Assembly (NCBI RefSeq): GCF_023278565.1
Contig: NC_064677.1
Span: forward strand, 5,766,001 to 5,830,000
Direction of reading: 5' to 3'
Source of the DNA: Colletotrichum lupini
Lineage: Eukaryota > Ascomycota > Sordariomycetes > Glomerellales > Glomerellaceae
DNA: 64,000 nucleotides
The notes beneath the pieces were generated by a model, which was given only the letters and a program-made list of their open reading frames with translations, was not told the origin of the DNA and ran no database searches. The stretch's first letter is position 1, and each line of letters starts with the position of its first letter. Positions 10,861 through 23,641 of this stretch are shown here, in pieces. The position numbers were made by a program, and so were the translations under genes.

Positions 10861-11790
10861 ATGCTCAGTCAGACCTTCGATGCTGGCCTCCTTTTTCGCA
10901 TCAACTCCGATGACACTGTTTCTGTTGCCGACTAGTTCATTTTCGAGCCCTCAGTCACCCAGCGTCGCCGAGAAACGCTGAGCTACACCACGCCCGAAGA
11001 GGTCGCGAATCTGTATCGAACCTGTTCGTCTATCTTCGCCTTGTCGCTCCGCGGGGAAACATACCGTTCACCGAGAACATCGACGACTTCGGACTGTTTC
11101 AGCTTCGGCATTTTTCCCGCCTGTCCCCGGATCCAGTCCTCATTGTTGTGTCTTTACGGAGTAGTAGCAACATGGCAAATCCAAGCTCGCCGCTCCACAT
11201 GGAAAGCTTGCCTGGACCGGTGCTAGTCAAGCGAGGTATTGGAAAGTACCTCATCGTGGAAAAGTCCAAAGTCTTACCCCCGCTGACAACTCAGGGCTGC
11301 CACCTTTGCTCACTCGCTAGCCATGCTTTCGTCTTCCTAGCCCGCCGGCTCTTGACTTCTTGACTTTTTGGGCCTGTTTTCCCCTTCTCCAGTGTCTTGA
11401 TTGGTTGCAAGAACGTCGTCTCGCACCCACTCCATCTGGCTTGTCTGCACCTTGTTCCCAATGTGGGATGCGGTACGCCCAGGTACTTGACGTCTGGGTC
11501 ATGCTCTCAACTTCTTCCACAAAAAATGAGCAGAGGCATCGTTGTTAAAGGCGAAGGGCCCCGTTGTCATCCACCATACCCACTTGCCCCAACACTCAGC
11601 TTCTTAGCTTGCTTCGTCGGCGATTGCGACATTACCCGTTGATTGGGATATGTGGTCGACGATTTCGCTCGCTTCCGGAATATAAACACATCGTCTTCCT
11701 CTTTTTGCTAGATTCACCGTCCCGACTTTGGTTGCCACGGACTCGTTTTCGCGCTATACCTGGACGCTTTTGGCAAAGGGCCATTCGGTA
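10861..11790 (+). pseudogene. Possible decayed coding region, perhaps an adenylate-forming enzyme
   Basis: Protein-like fragments appear in changing frames with stops between them. From 10861 a frame reads MLSQTFDAGLLFRINSDDTV, then a stop (TAG at 10933), then LSYTTPEEVANLYRTCSSIF. From about 11068 another frame reads FTENIDDFGLFQL and later PVLVKRGIGKYLIVEKSKV. Near 11560-11700 there are VVIHHT and LPEYKHIVFLF-like pieces. The order loosely recalls the N-terminal half of fungal NRPS-like or acyl-CoA-ligase adenylation domains, but every match is weak. It could equally be chance open frames. I see no intact start-to-stop model, and introns do not repair the frame. Confidence 0.2.
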
Positions 11791-12074
11791 GATCTCTGTA
11801 TCGTCTTCATTTGACAAACTGATATCTGGTCTACTTTCACATCGTCCTATACTCCGGACATCAGGAAACCCTTTTCACAATTCACAGTGCGATTCGAAGT
11901 TACTGGCACAAAATCAGAAGTAGCGCAGGCCGATATCAACCTCGAACGCCGACGCAAGCCATCTCGCCGACGCAACCCACCACTAAACCCTGTTCATTCC
12001 AGCATCTTACCCTGGTCGACCTCTTGGCCAATAACAGACTTTCTCTTCGAGGAATCCGATTTGTGTCCGTGTAG

Positions 12075-14107
12075 ATGGCTCTCATCCCCTGCATGCCGGC
12101 CAAACTCTCTGCGAGGCCCCTCCTGAGCCATGGCTTGAGGGGCCGACTCGCTGGGCCCGCTCTCCATGCCGGCCGGAGCTTTTCGATCACGACCACCCGG
12201 CGAAGCAGCCCCCGGGCGGCCAGCTCCGAAGGTTCAGCCAACACCTCGCAAAGTGGTTGGCATGGTAATTCAGTATGGGCTGTTGCTTTAGCCGCCGGTG
12301 CCGTTGGCTGGGGTCTTGCTCGTTCGACAAAGGACAATTCTGCCACCGCTGGCTTTCTTCCTCTCGGTAGCGGCCTGCTTCCTATAGATGGTCTGTCTCG
12401 CCCTGTGACTTATGCAAGCATGGCCGAAATGGAGCAGGTATTCGCATCCTATCATGAGAATGACCTCCGCCTCTAACTTTGTGTGTAGGCCTTGAAGGAG
12501 ATTCGAAAGGAGCTGGGTGGCGAGGATATCATCTCCACGGATCCCGACGACTTGCATGCTCATGGGTATTCTGAATGGTCCTCGACAAATCCTGATGGCC
12601 TTCCGGTTGCTGTCGCATACCCGCGATCAACAGAGCAGGTGGCGACGATTGCACGAGTATGCTTCAAGTACAACGTTCCCATCATTCCTTACTCGGGTGG
12701 TTCCAGTCTAGAAGGGAACTTCTCGGCACCATACGGAGGAATCAGCGTCGACTTTGCCTTTATGGACCAGATTCTCTCCTTCAATAAGGATGATATGGAC
12801 ATTGTTGTTCAGCCGAGTATCGGATGGCAAGACTTGAACGAGAAATTGGCAAAAATGGAGAGCGGTCTCTTCTTCCCTATCGACCCTGGTAAGCCAAAAT
12901 CAGCGCAGGATCTTCCATAAAAACAGGTATTTAGGACTGACGACAAAACAGGCCCAAGCGCAAAGATTGGCGGAATGATCGGTACAAATTGCTCAGGTAC
13001 CAACGCCGTTAGATACGGAACCATGAAGGATTGGGTAATCAACCTTACCGTTGTCTTGGCAGACGGAACTGTGGTCAAGACTCGGAGACGACCAAGGAAG
13101 TCTTCCGCCGGCTACAATCTGAATGGACTGTTCGTAGGATCTGAGGGAACACTAGGCCTTGTAACTGAAGGTGAGTCGGAACAGGCAAATGACCTGGTCC
13201 AGCTTGTTACTGCTTCCATGAGTGTTTGCTGACCGCTTCCAGCAACCCTGAAGCTCACTGTTGTGCCCGAAGACTTTTCGGTCGCTGTGGTTACATTCCC
13301 CAGTATCAGAGACGCTGCTGCGGCTGCAGCCGAAGTCATGCGCAATGGTATTCCTGTGGCTGCGATGGAAATCATGGACGAGGTCCAGATGAAGGTCGTC
13401 AACTTGGGTGGCGCAACAGCACCTCGCGTTTGGCAGGAACTCCCGACCCTGTTCTTCAAGTTCTCCGGTACCAAAGCCGGTGTCAAGGAGAACATTGGTC
13501 TCGTTCAGAAGATCACCAAGAATCACAAGGGCGGTAACTTCGAGTTCGCAAAGGACGCGCTCGAGCAGAAGTTGCTTTGGTCTGCCCGGAAAGAGTCACT
13601 GTGGTCAATGCTGGCCCTTCGTAAGGACGGTGAAGAAGTTTGTGAGTAGCTTGCCCTATGTCTTGGTCAGTATGAGCATCCTGAGACTAACAATGTGTAG
13701 GGAGTACGGATGTCGCTGTTCCCTTCAGCCGTCTGGCAGACCTCATCGAGATCAGCAAGAAGGAGATGGACGACATGGGGCTGTTTGCAAGTATTCTTGG
13801 CCACATTGGCGACGGTAACTTCCACGAAAGTATCATTTACAACCGGACGATCCCTGAAGAGCGAGAAAAGGTCGAGAGGTGCGTCCACAACATGGTCAAG
13901 CGAGCAATAGATATGGATGGAACGTGTACGGGCGAGCATTCGATCGGTTGGGGCAAGAAAGAGTCTCTGCTCCTCGAAGTCGGCTCCGACACCCTCGACG
14001 TAATGAAGTCGATCAAGCGTGCGCTCGATCCCAAATGGATCATGAACCCCGGAAAAATCATGGACATTCCAGAGGGCTCAAGGACGAACCAAGGTTCCTC
14101 GGTATAG
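12075..14107 (+). CDS. D-lactate dehydrogenase (cytochrome), mitochondrial, five exons
   Basis: Exons: 12075-12437, 12489-12888, 12952-13170, 13243-13641, 13701-14107; all introns are GT-AG and 51-72 nt. Product 595 residues. It oxidises D-lactate to pyruvate with FAD and passes electrons to cytochrome c, in the mitochondrial intermembrane space or inner membrane. The N-terminus is Arg/Ser-rich like a mitochondrial presequence and is followed by a hydrophobic segment ([15 protein letters not shown], about residues 68-82). The FAD-binding (PCMH) domain begins near residue 166 ([13 protein letters not shown]), with the pyrophosphate loop YSGGSS at 189-194. The C-terminal oxidase domain carries HIGDGN (495-500), where the first His is a conserved metal or active-site residue, then [10 protein letters not shown] (538 onward) and a terminal NPGKI. 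Yeast DLD1 is the model; a related 2-hydroxyglutarate-type enzyme is less likely given the membrane segment. It is a single gene with no lactate-related neighbour. Confidence 0.93.
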
Positions 14108-15180
14108 CTATGAGGCCCGTTGACATGAGATGTCACCGAGAGCGGTTGCCATCGCCGAAGCTTTGGTGATTCTCATCCAAAAAACGACTGTTTAGGGCTG
14201 CGTAAGGACGTCATGGAATATCTACCATCACACAAGCCTTTCGGGTTGGGCTTATGTGGATTGTTCTCTGATCTGCTGCCCAGAATGTGTTACTTAGGTG
14301 CCTGAAACGACCAGAAAGGGGACCATACCAAGAACAAGATCGGAAAATTGTTAGAGAGGCATGCCGTTATTTTGCTTGATAAACACTGAATGCCAGACTG
14401 TGGTCTTCGATTCGCCGGGAGCTATTCATGTCGTTGCGGCTGTGTTGCTGTTCTAGTCTACAGGAAGCAAGGACCAAAAGCTCAGTCGCAACGAGATACG
14501 GATAATGATGAAAATTGAGATGAGATTTAAATCTAATATCAGAGCAAACATCCGATGACAATGATGTGCAGAGTCTAAAGTGGGCAACCGAGTAGGAGAT
14601 GGAATGAGGGCGGGCAATCGAGCCATGATTGAATTTGGAGATTGCGTTGGGTTTCGGGTAGCTGCATGCAAAGTGCTTGGGCAAAGAAAATTCGAAAACT
14701 TAAGCAATTTCAATCCAGAAATGGTTGACCTGAGGAAAGAGAGACCGGAGTGAATTGCCTGGTCCTCGCTCCTTCTTCATAGGCACCTCAAGTGCCGCGG
14801 GCTCAGGGTGCCTTCCTTACCTCGACTTTACCCCCAGCCTTCTATTGTCCCCATCCTCCGCGTCCGTCTTTGCCCTTCCAACTGACCTCACCCTTTGAGC
14901 CTTCGACTTCGACTTCGATCTTCCCTTCTAACTTCGTCTAAGACACTCCGCCGAGGCTATCTTGTCGAGAGCCAACCCGTTCAAGTACATACCCGCAGCT
15001 CATAGCTGTTTTACGAAATACGTCCTCAGCTTAGCGAACAACGACAGACCAAGAAAACAAACCTGCTGGTATACCATCAGGCAGGTACACTTCATCCTCA
15101 AATATTAATTTTTCGATTGAATCTTGCGGGATATAACAACCAACTCTGATAACCTTGGCTTCTAGCATACAGTCCGCGTC
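14108..15180. other. Intergenic region upstream of the RdRP gene
   Basis: 3' flank of the D-lactate dehydrogenase gene followed by the promoter and leader of the RdRP gene. Pyrimidine-rich tracts occur at about 14760-14950. No coding sequence is supported. Confidence 0.5.
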
Positions 15181-18100
15181 ATGGGAGAAGCAGATGAACC
15201 TTGGCGAACATGGCCGGAATTCAGGCTGAAGGTTCGTGGCCTTCCTGAAGCCGTTGATCTATCTGAGCTATACGACTCCTTCCAACAGTATGGAAGTATC
15301 TCTTTGCTAGAGATCGGAGAGAACCGGAAAGGCCAACGCGATGGATACGCCCTGGTTCGTTTTGAGCCTCCGCCCAAAGTCAACTTCTGGTCGTCAGGAT
15401 TCCATATCGTCCGGTACAAGGGAGGCAAGAGCGCCCGTGTGATTCTCCAGACTTTCCGACCGCCTCATGAGACATACTCCAATCTGATAAAGAGTCCCTC
15501 AAACCCCAATATCTGGTTCGATTCCAAGATGACACTTGAGGCGGAACGTATGGACTTTGGCACGCGCTTACAGGAGAAGGAGATGATGGTTCTTAAATCC
15601 GTGCATAATGGCGTGCGCATCGACATGAGTTTGACCAAGAAGAAGCTTACTCTTCACTTTGATACTTGTCCTGTGGACTCATCAGAAGACCAGAACGGTG
15701 ACGACGACGACGACGAGATATTTCACCACAAGTGCGGAATCGAGTTCGCCCGCCTCACTAGTGTTTATCGAGTCGACCGAGATGAAGACATACTTCTGGT
15801 CATACCGTTAGAGCTTCCACCTATGTTCTGGACGAAGGCAAGCAGGAAGATGCGAAGCAAGATGGCCGCGGGCAAGACTTCATGGGGCATTACGGACATG
15901 TGGGAAAGACGCACAGTCATATTGCACAATGATCAACTGCCGAAAGACTTTCCAATTACACTTCAGTCAGACTTCGAAGATCCTGACTTCATCAATACTG
16001 GTCGCTGGACAACTTATAGATTCGCGATCCCAAAAGCTGGAAACGGCACTCTGGAGAAATTCCTGCAGGCTTTAGAGGCCCACAACATCACGGCCATTAC
16101 TGTAGAGCACTTCGCGACTACCTCTTCGCGACCTCCTCTGCTCGGTACTGTGTTTAGAGCCCAAGCTACCGACAGTCGATTGAGATCTTTTGACCCTGAT
16201 TCCGATAATCACCACTTGCCCTTCGAGGTCCACTACCAGCTTGAGGTCTGTATCTCACGGGGTATTCTATCAGAGTACTCCATTAACCAGGCATTCATCG
16301 ACCGACTGCGTCAGATGGACAAGGACCGGGCAAAGTGGATGCTCGAGTACTTTGCGGATCAAGGAAAAAGGGAATGGAACCCGATGGAGATGTTTGGGAG
16401 TGAAGAGGCTGCTCTTTACTTTCCCGGCATGAGTATGCCCTACTACTGCACCACGATCCGAAAGGTCATTGTCACACCATCGACCATGCACCTTTGCTCT
16501 CCAAGCGTCGAATCCTCCAACAGAGTATTGCGAAAGTATAACTCTTATCAAGACCGCTTCTTGAGAGTTCAATTCACGGACGAGCTGTACAGAGGCAAGA
16601 TCTACAGCGATGCAGGCAACGAAATCCACCACCGCATTTACCGTGCCCTAAAACAAGGCATCAAGATTGGCAACCGCACCTACGAATTCCTCGCGTTTGG
16701 AAACTCGCAAATTCGAGAGTGCGCTGCCTACTTCTTCTGTCCGACCGATCATCTTTCATGCGATCAGATCCGAGACTGGATGGGGCACTTCAACCATATC
16801 AAAAATGTCGCCAAATACGCTGCTCGTATCGGCCAGTGCTTCTCTACAACGCGAGAAATCCGAGGTGTCACCGTTCCACAGATTGTACAGATGCAAGATA
16901 TCGAGCGTCAAGGCTATTGCTTCAGCGATGGTGTCGGCAAAATTTCGAAGCTATTGGCCGAAATGGTAGTCCATGAGATGGGCCAGGATACGGTTGGAAT
17001 ACCCTCTGCTTTCCAGTTTCGCATGGGTGGCTGCAAAGGCATGCTAGCTGTCTGGCCTGATGCCAAGGGCCTCAACGTTCATATTCGACCTTCACAAGAA
17101 AAGTTCAGGGCCCAGTTCAACGGCTTAGAGATCATCAAGTTCGCGCAGTTTTCACCAGCCACGCTGAATCGACAAACCATAACCATTCTTACGACGCTCG
17201 GTGTCAAGGACAGTCCGATATTGGATCTTGCTGAGCAACAAATCCAGGGCTACGAGAAGGCTATGAAAGATCGAGTTGCCGCTGTAAGCTTACTGGGGCA
17301 ATACATTGACGAGAACATGACATCTCTAACAATCAAAGATCTCGTCTGCTGGGGCTTCATGGATGCAGAGATTCAAGAGCCGTTCGTGCTGACAATTCTG
17401 GATCTCTGGCGGATTTGGTCTATGAAGCTGCTGAAGGAAAAGGCGCGCGTGGTCGTCGATCAAAGTGCTTTTCTTCTCGGTTGCCTGGACGAAACAGGCA
17501 CAATGAGAGGCCACAGCCAGGCAACTGAGGGGAAGAATACCAACAACATCGAGGACTTACCGCAGATCTTCCTTCGAATTCCGAAACCACAAGATGGCGA
17601 ATTCTACTGCGTCACCGGCGTGTGCATCGTGGGACGAAACCCTTCACTTCATCCAGGTGATATTCGGGTTGTGGAAGCGGTTGATATCCCTGACCTCCAC
17701 CACCTCCAGAATGTTGTGGTGTTTCCAAGCACCGGTGATCGAGATGTCCCTAGCATGTGCTCCGGGGGTGACCTCGACGGAGATGATTTCTTCGTCATCT
17801 GGAACCAAGACCTCATTCCCCAGAACTGGCACCACAAGCCTATGAACTACATCGCACCCAAGGCCCCGAAACTGAAGCGAGATGTCAAGGTATCAGATCT
17901 GAGAACATTCTTCGTTCGTTATATTCAGAACGACTGCCTGGCCAAGGTTGCAACTGCACATCTAGCTCACGCCGATCTCTCTAAACAAGGAGCGAACGAC
18001 AAGAAATGTGAGTTAATTGTCTGCGAGTAACGATGGATACAAATTAACACCGAGTTTCTAGGCTTGAGGCTGGCAGAGCTGCACTCCAAGGCGGTAGACT

Positions 18101-19002
18101 ACGTCAAAACTGCAGATCCAGCTGAATACCCTGACGAGCTCGATCCCAAACAGTGGCCGCACTTCATGCGCAAATTTAATGCATACAAATCCCAGACTGC
18201 GCTCGGCAAGATCTTCGACAGAATCGTTGAGCAGGAGCTCAACCCTCTCTACGACAAGAAGTTTGACGGAAGGGTATTGAGAAGGGTTGAACTGCCCGGA
18301 GAACTTCTACAAAAGGCTCGCAAGATCAAAAATCAATACGACACAGCTATGCGTCGTCTCATGAGTCATCGCGACGTTCACACCGAATTCGAAGCATGGA
18401 CAGGCTTCATCCTGTCAAAACCCCGGGTTGGCAGCGACTACAAGCAGCAAGAGGACATTGGTCGAGAATCAGCGGCACTCAAGCAAAGATTCCGAGAGAT
18501 TTGCTACACAGAGGCCGGGAGCAGACGGTTCGAAGACTTCGCCCCTTTCGTGGCTGCAATGTATCAAGTGACCGAGCAAGAGGTCAATGCAGCGCTTGCA
18601 GACGAGTACGAAGACGAAGATCACAAGCGACAATCGATGCCCCTGATCAGCTTCCCGTGGATCTTTCACTGGATCATGGGGCGCATCGCCACAGGCAAGG
18701 TCAAGATCAAGCCTACCGTCGACCCCGAAGCCAAGGCGGTACCCATGAGGTCGTACCCTATTCGTCGATTCGAGCAAGATGACAAGGATGCCCATCAGGA
18801 GACTCATCTCGACGACGGCAGAGTGGTGCACCACGGTGACCTATTGGAGGTATTTGAGAGCATCACGAAGGAGGCTTCCGGAGTCTCACCGTCACCCGAT
18901 GAACGCGATGCTGCTACTGGCCAGGAGGAAGAGATACACGTTGAAGAGGAAGACACTGCCATGGACGCCATGGACCGACTGATGGAGAGTGCCTTGATCT
19001 AA
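15181..19002 (+). CDS. RNA-dependent RNA polymerase of the RNA-silencing pathway, two exons
   Basis: Exons 15181-18007 and 18062-19002 (54-nt intron, GTGAGT/TTTCTAG); product 1255 residues. This cell-encoded RdRP class copies single-stranded RNA into double-stranded RNA for Dicer in quelling, meiotic silencing or heterochromatin formation. Residues about 12-80 look like an RRM (EFRLKVRGLP, then GYALVRFEPPP). The double-psi beta-barrel core holds YCFSDGVGKIS and the catalytic loop CSGGDLDGDDF with Asp864, Asp866 and Asp868, all intact. FRMGGCKGMLAVWPDA and QNVVVFPSTGDRDVPS are other family segments. An acidic patch (DDDDDE) is encoded by a (GAC)n stretch near 15700. The C-terminus is acidic (EEEIHVEEEDTAMDAMD). 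The length and N-terminal RRM suggest the Rdp1/RRP-3 group rather than the longer QDE-1 or SAD-1, but this needs a tree. No Dicer or Argonaute gene lies nearby. Confidence 0.95.
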
Positions 19003-20956
19003 GGATAGTGAGGCGCCGGACATGGCTTGGTTCTGCTGCGACACGGGCGTTTGACAGGTCATTCCCGTAACGGGAGTCATTAATCATCGACAACGGAGGA
19101 GCCGGAGGAGGAGAAGCGATAACGGAGGGGGAGGGCTTTTCTGTGTCACTATTGGGCCTCGATAGTTTCCGAAACAACCCCCATCAGGCGACTCTTCTCT
19201 TCATTTTTTGGCTTCTGCCTCATGCAGATAGGTAGACAGGTACAGTTGATGCACAACAATCATCAGGTTCGCTTCTTGACGCACAAATCGCCCGTTTCCC
19301 AAATGCCCACTGTGACCTTAGGGCCCAGGGGTGGTGGTGGTGAAGTCCCGTTTCCGGCTCGTGTCTTGAGTACGGATAGATCCTTGGTTTCCCGTACCGA
19401 AGGAGGGTAGTCAGGCGGGCAGGCGGGTGAGTGAGAGTGGGTATGGTCTGGTTCACGTTGCGTTGCCGCGGGAAAGCAGCCAGGGCTCAAGGGGGCCCGG
19501 GGGGGGGGGGGGGGGGGCAGGGCGAGGAGGAGGTGACATTGAAATGTAGCCCTACCTTCCACGACGTCCGTTCGGGGAGCCGGCGGGACGTTTGCCGGAT
19601 GTGCAGTGCGTTAGGTTTTCCAGGTTCCATTGCTACCGTTCCCATGCTTCGACAGTCCCCGAAGAAATATCAGGATGAAAGGGGGAGGGGGGGGGGGGGC
19701 AATGGAAATAGAAGGGATTTCGTGATGGCAGACCGTACGAAGTACTTTCGTAGCAGGCAGCGTGGGGGAAAAGGGGGTTAGGTAGGTACGCGTTTACTTG
19801 GCTGCTCCTCCGAGGCCACCCCTCCGGTGGCCGTCCAATCCGAATTCGTGCACATCAGTCTAAAAAGGAAGTGTTTGGGCGGCACGGCGGCGGCGACGGG
19901 CGGAACAGGATTTGAGTGGGAGGATGGGAGGACGATGTATGAGGGACGTTCCAAGAGAAAGAAGGGCCGTATAGACGGGCTTTTCCGGATCGTCAATGTC
20001 ATCACTTTTTTGAAAAGGAACATCTACTTGGCACACGCGATGTCAATACCGTTTTCACTCTTGGTTGGGGGTTTGAACACTCGGCGTGTTCCTGGTGGAC
20101 CTGACTGAACCGTCTGGATGTAGACAACTGAGGTAGGCATGGAAATGTCGGGTTGCGATTGGGGCATCAGATTTCCTCCATTGTCCACTCCTCTCCCACC
20201 GGTAATCCTCCGGTACGAAATGCCACCCATACCTATTTCGCAGCCAGTGTCCATCCTCGCCTTCACCTTGCCTGTGTGACCTACATGTCTCCAACGTCCT
20301 TCCCACATGTTCTAGCCAAGCCCGACGACGACGACGACGGTGACAGACCTGTCTGTTCTGTTCTATTCAGCCCACGTTCGTCCACAACACAGTTGTCGAT
20401 CAAACGGCGAAGCCTAATCAGGCGCAGCATGCATACAGCGAGATCACTTGACCTAGAGGCCAGCGCACTGTCGAAGTGTATGGTCCCACTTCCAACAGAC
20501 GTGTTGCAACATTCTGTGCCCACTTCTCCATACGATCCAGCAATATCTGATCAAATAAGAGGGGGACAGTAGGATCCCGCGTACGATTCCGTGGTCGGAT
20601 GGGGTTCATCATTGTCTTGGGACCCAGGAAAGGGCCGTTCTCAGAGTGGCGTGGCGATGACTGGTACCAAGGCAGTGGGCTGGGGAACGGGGAGGCGGGC
20701 AAGGAAACGGGGGAAAGGCGAGCAAGAAAAGAAACCGAGAACGATGTGTGCTCTCTTCAGCTTCTTTCGTTTGCTCCACGTCCGAGCGGGCATAAAAAGA
20801 AGACAAAAGAAGGCGGATCGAGAGGAGGAAATCGAAGTCGAAGTAGAAGCAGAAGCAGAAGAAGACGGGGGGGGGGTAAGGATGTTGCTTGATGGTTAGA
20901 TCGCTGATTGCAAATTCCTCTCTCTCCTCTCTCTCTCTCTCACTCCCCTTATTTCT
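19003..20956. other. Convergent intergenic region with poly-G runs
   Basis: The region lies between the convergent ends of the RdRP gene and the oxygenase gene, longer than a usual convergent spacer. It contains a G19 run (19499-19517), a G13 run (19687-19699), a (GAC)n block near 20325 and a CT repeat near 20920. Open frames here lack ATG starts or family resemblance. Confidence 0.5.
19499..19517. repeat. Poly-G run, 19 bases
   Basis: Uninterrupted G19 on the plus strand; a second run of 13 G starts at 19687. Both are in the 3' spacer after the RdRP gene. Confidence 0.9.
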
Positions 20957-23641
20957 TTACTTCCTGACGCAAAGGTCTGTTCTCAGCACCCACTTCTCGC
21001 CTGCGCTGACCTCGCGCCCCTCGTGCTGTTGATAAGTGGAACATGTGTCAGTCTGCAGTGGCCTTCGCTGCGACCAGGTACGGTGGGTGGGGGAAAAAAA
21101 GATCAAGGGACAGGCAGGTAGGGTAGGCGGGAGGGATGCAGGGGTTTTGTTGTGCTGCCCAGGTTGCTAGGTGGTACCATGGTGCAGAGGGGACATATCG
21201 AGTTTGGTGGTTGGGAGGGGAACTTTGAAGTGATGGGATTGGAGCACAGCCAGAGAAGCGTGAGAAAGGAAGAGGCAGAGAGATGGAGAGGCGAGGCCGC
21301 AGCTGAGGTGGCCGTGGTTGGGTCCTCGTTTCGCGCCACGAAAAGCAATGAGAAAAAAAAGGGCACTGGAGAGCAAATTGCCAACGAATACATCGTGGTG
21401 GCAACGATCAATGTTGCACAAAAAAACGACAGGTTCAGGTGCATCTGGCTATGGCCATGGTTCGTTCGGGGATCAGGGGAGGACGCATGGAGTTTTTGAT
21501 AGTACCGAGGACTGAAGGGCTGAAAAATCTGAACAGAAGAGACTTACCAGCATGCAGTCGTCGCCATGCTTGTGTAAGAGGAGCATGCCCGTTTCGAGAG
21601 CGACCGGGATCTCCTCCTTAGCGGAGCGGCGGTCGTTGGGGAAGAAGACGGTCTCGCCGCCAACACAGCCCTCGGCGGAAGAGGTAAGATAGAGGAGCAG
21701 CGTCCAGGTTGTCTTGCACGTGACGGGTCCGGAGGAGGCGTCGATGTTGAGCGATACCTTGTTGGAATCGTCGTCTGCAAGTGGGGGTTCCAATGGTCAG
21801 CCTAGGTCGATCTTGAAGCTGGAGAGGAGGAGGAAGCCTGCACGGAAGACAAGTGAAAAGATACAGAAGAAAAGACTTAGAGCTCAGAAGGGAAAAACAC
21901 CATAGGGTCGCCGGAAGACAAGGAAAGCATGGTGGCCCTGGTTCTCTCAGTGCCGAGTTTCTTGTTTGGATAGGAAGATGCGAGATGTCGAGGGGCATCG
22001 CTGGATCGGACTCGCAGGCTCCCGGACTCAGCTTCCCACATCATCCAGGGGGAGATAACGCCATGAAGCGGATCGGGATGGAACGATCCGCAGGGTTGTG
22101 GCTTCTGGGACAAATCGTTGGGTCTCTGGTGCTCGGATGAAAGATCGTGATGACTTGGAGAGTGCAAACAAAAGAGGACTGAGCGGAGGAGACAAGATAT
22201 CATATATCATAAATGATCATCTGAAGGGTAGATCGTTGGCTCAGACACTTGTTGTGGGTCCCCGAATCGTCTCCCCAAAGGCCAGTGGTTCAACAAATTC
22301 ACATCTTTCAGCAGGTTTCTCATGCAGAGTCGAAAAGTCACGACCTGCTTCATAGACACGGGTCTTGGATTCGAGGTGGTTGAGACATGCATAGTAAGGG
22401 AACCGTGGTAAAAGGTAGTGCCCACGGGAATGGGTCGATGAAGGTAATTGTCATGGGAAGGGGGAAACGTATGGATCGAGCACGATCAAACCCTCGTACA
22501 ATCTGCTTAGTGACGGGCATCGTGGCATGTCCACTGGGACGGGGGCAGTGATTTTGCAACGGTCTCGTTACAACCCGACTTCGGGGATCCAGAAGTATCG
22601 CTCTGTAGAGAGCAAGCACTTCGTTGGTGTCAGGAGAGTTAGGTAGCTACCCATGGCCGTGTCCCCAAGACAAAGGCTTGTAGAGCTCTGGCACATCGCA
22701 GTCTTTGACCAGTGACAAATATGCGCAGCCTATGGCAATCGCGCGAGGACCTCGAAGCACTTGGCCACTGGCCTAGTTGCATAGAGCGGCGGAAATCTTG
22801 TTGGTTGACTGGCAGAGTGCCTAGTGCTCCCGGCGCCTGTGGCGTTGGGTGACAAGAGAATGATTTGACTATGAGACTTACAATGTGCATCGAAATACTG
22901 GCCCTTGGAGTAACGATAGATGCGAATATTGGGATTCAGACCAACGACTTCACCGCCCCTAGAGCAATCGATCCACGTTAGCAAGTCTCATGACAAGCCT
23001 TTAGCTTTAGCGAAAAGACCTCTACGCGAGCGGTTTCTTCTTCTGCGTGGGTTTCATGTTTGTTATAACTGTTTTTGGACGTAGGTATAATTTGATTGTG
23101 CGCAGACGCTGGCGGATCTAGCCGGAAGCGCATGGGATGCGTTGTTCGTGGCCAGGGTGCATTCGGAGGGCCGGGGGATGGGTAGGCAAGGTAGGGACTA
23201 GGGGAGTTGGAACAGAAGACAGTGGACTCACCATAAACCCTGAATGTCTTCTTGAGCAAGCGATTCGCGCAGTCCAGTCTCCGTCCACAGGCGTTGAGCA
23301 AAGGCAGCATCCTGCACTTGAAAACGGTCATTCACTCTAACCGCTTCTCCCCGCTTAGGCCGACCAGGGGTGGTGATCAGCGGTAAACCCCTCAGAAATG
23401 TGACATAGGAACTGCAGAGGGATTTTGGCCAAAAGTTGCGAATCAGGACGACCTTGTCCGGGCAAGAAGCGAGCTGGTCGGCAACCAGATCGGTCACCGG
23501 TAACGGCGGTTTGAATTGGGGCCATGCGGGCGGTGCGGCAGGAATCGAGGCGATTGTGGTCAACTTTGCGTTGCCGCCGCCATTATTAGTTCCAAGGCCG
23601 GCCTTTGTCTTGCCGGCGGTTGAGTTTTTGGGTTTCCCCAT
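20957..23641 (-). CDS. 2-oxoglutarate/Fe(II) oxygenase, prolyl-4-hydroxylase type, four exons with long introns
   Basis: Minus-strand exons: 23641-23232, 22958-22882, 21774-21548 and 21025-20957. Introns are 272, 1107 and 522 nt; each has a consensus donor (GTGAGT, GTAAGT, GTAAGT), a branch-like CTAAC or CTGAC, and an AG acceptor. Product 260 residues. The fold is the P4Hc/2OG-FeII double-stranded beta-helix: IRIYRYSKGQYFDAHYDDSN gives the metal ligands His162 and Asp164, the last exon gives the distal His239 (LHEG), and Arg253 (WVLRTDL) would bind 2-oxoglutarate. All key residues are present, so the enzyme should be active. The substrate is unknown. The Thr/Lys/Gly/Asn-rich first 30 residues look disordered, and I see no clear signal peptide. 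I chose the start at 23641 because the frame upstream of it has no closer ATG and MGKPKNS begins a typical N-terminus. The introns are very long for this kind of genome. Confidence 0.9.

Larger units (their letters stand above)
6637..12074. other. 5.4 kb without a confident gene
   Basis: No reading frame starting at ATG resembles a known family. The stretch holds a (CA)13 microsatellite at 7725-7750, a 19-base G run at 8011-8029, and TACGGAGTA-type elements at 8980 and 11155. Discontinuous coding-like fragments lie between about 10860 and 11790 and may be a decayed gene. The right end is the promoter and leader of the D-lactate dehydrogenase gene. Confidence 0.45.
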
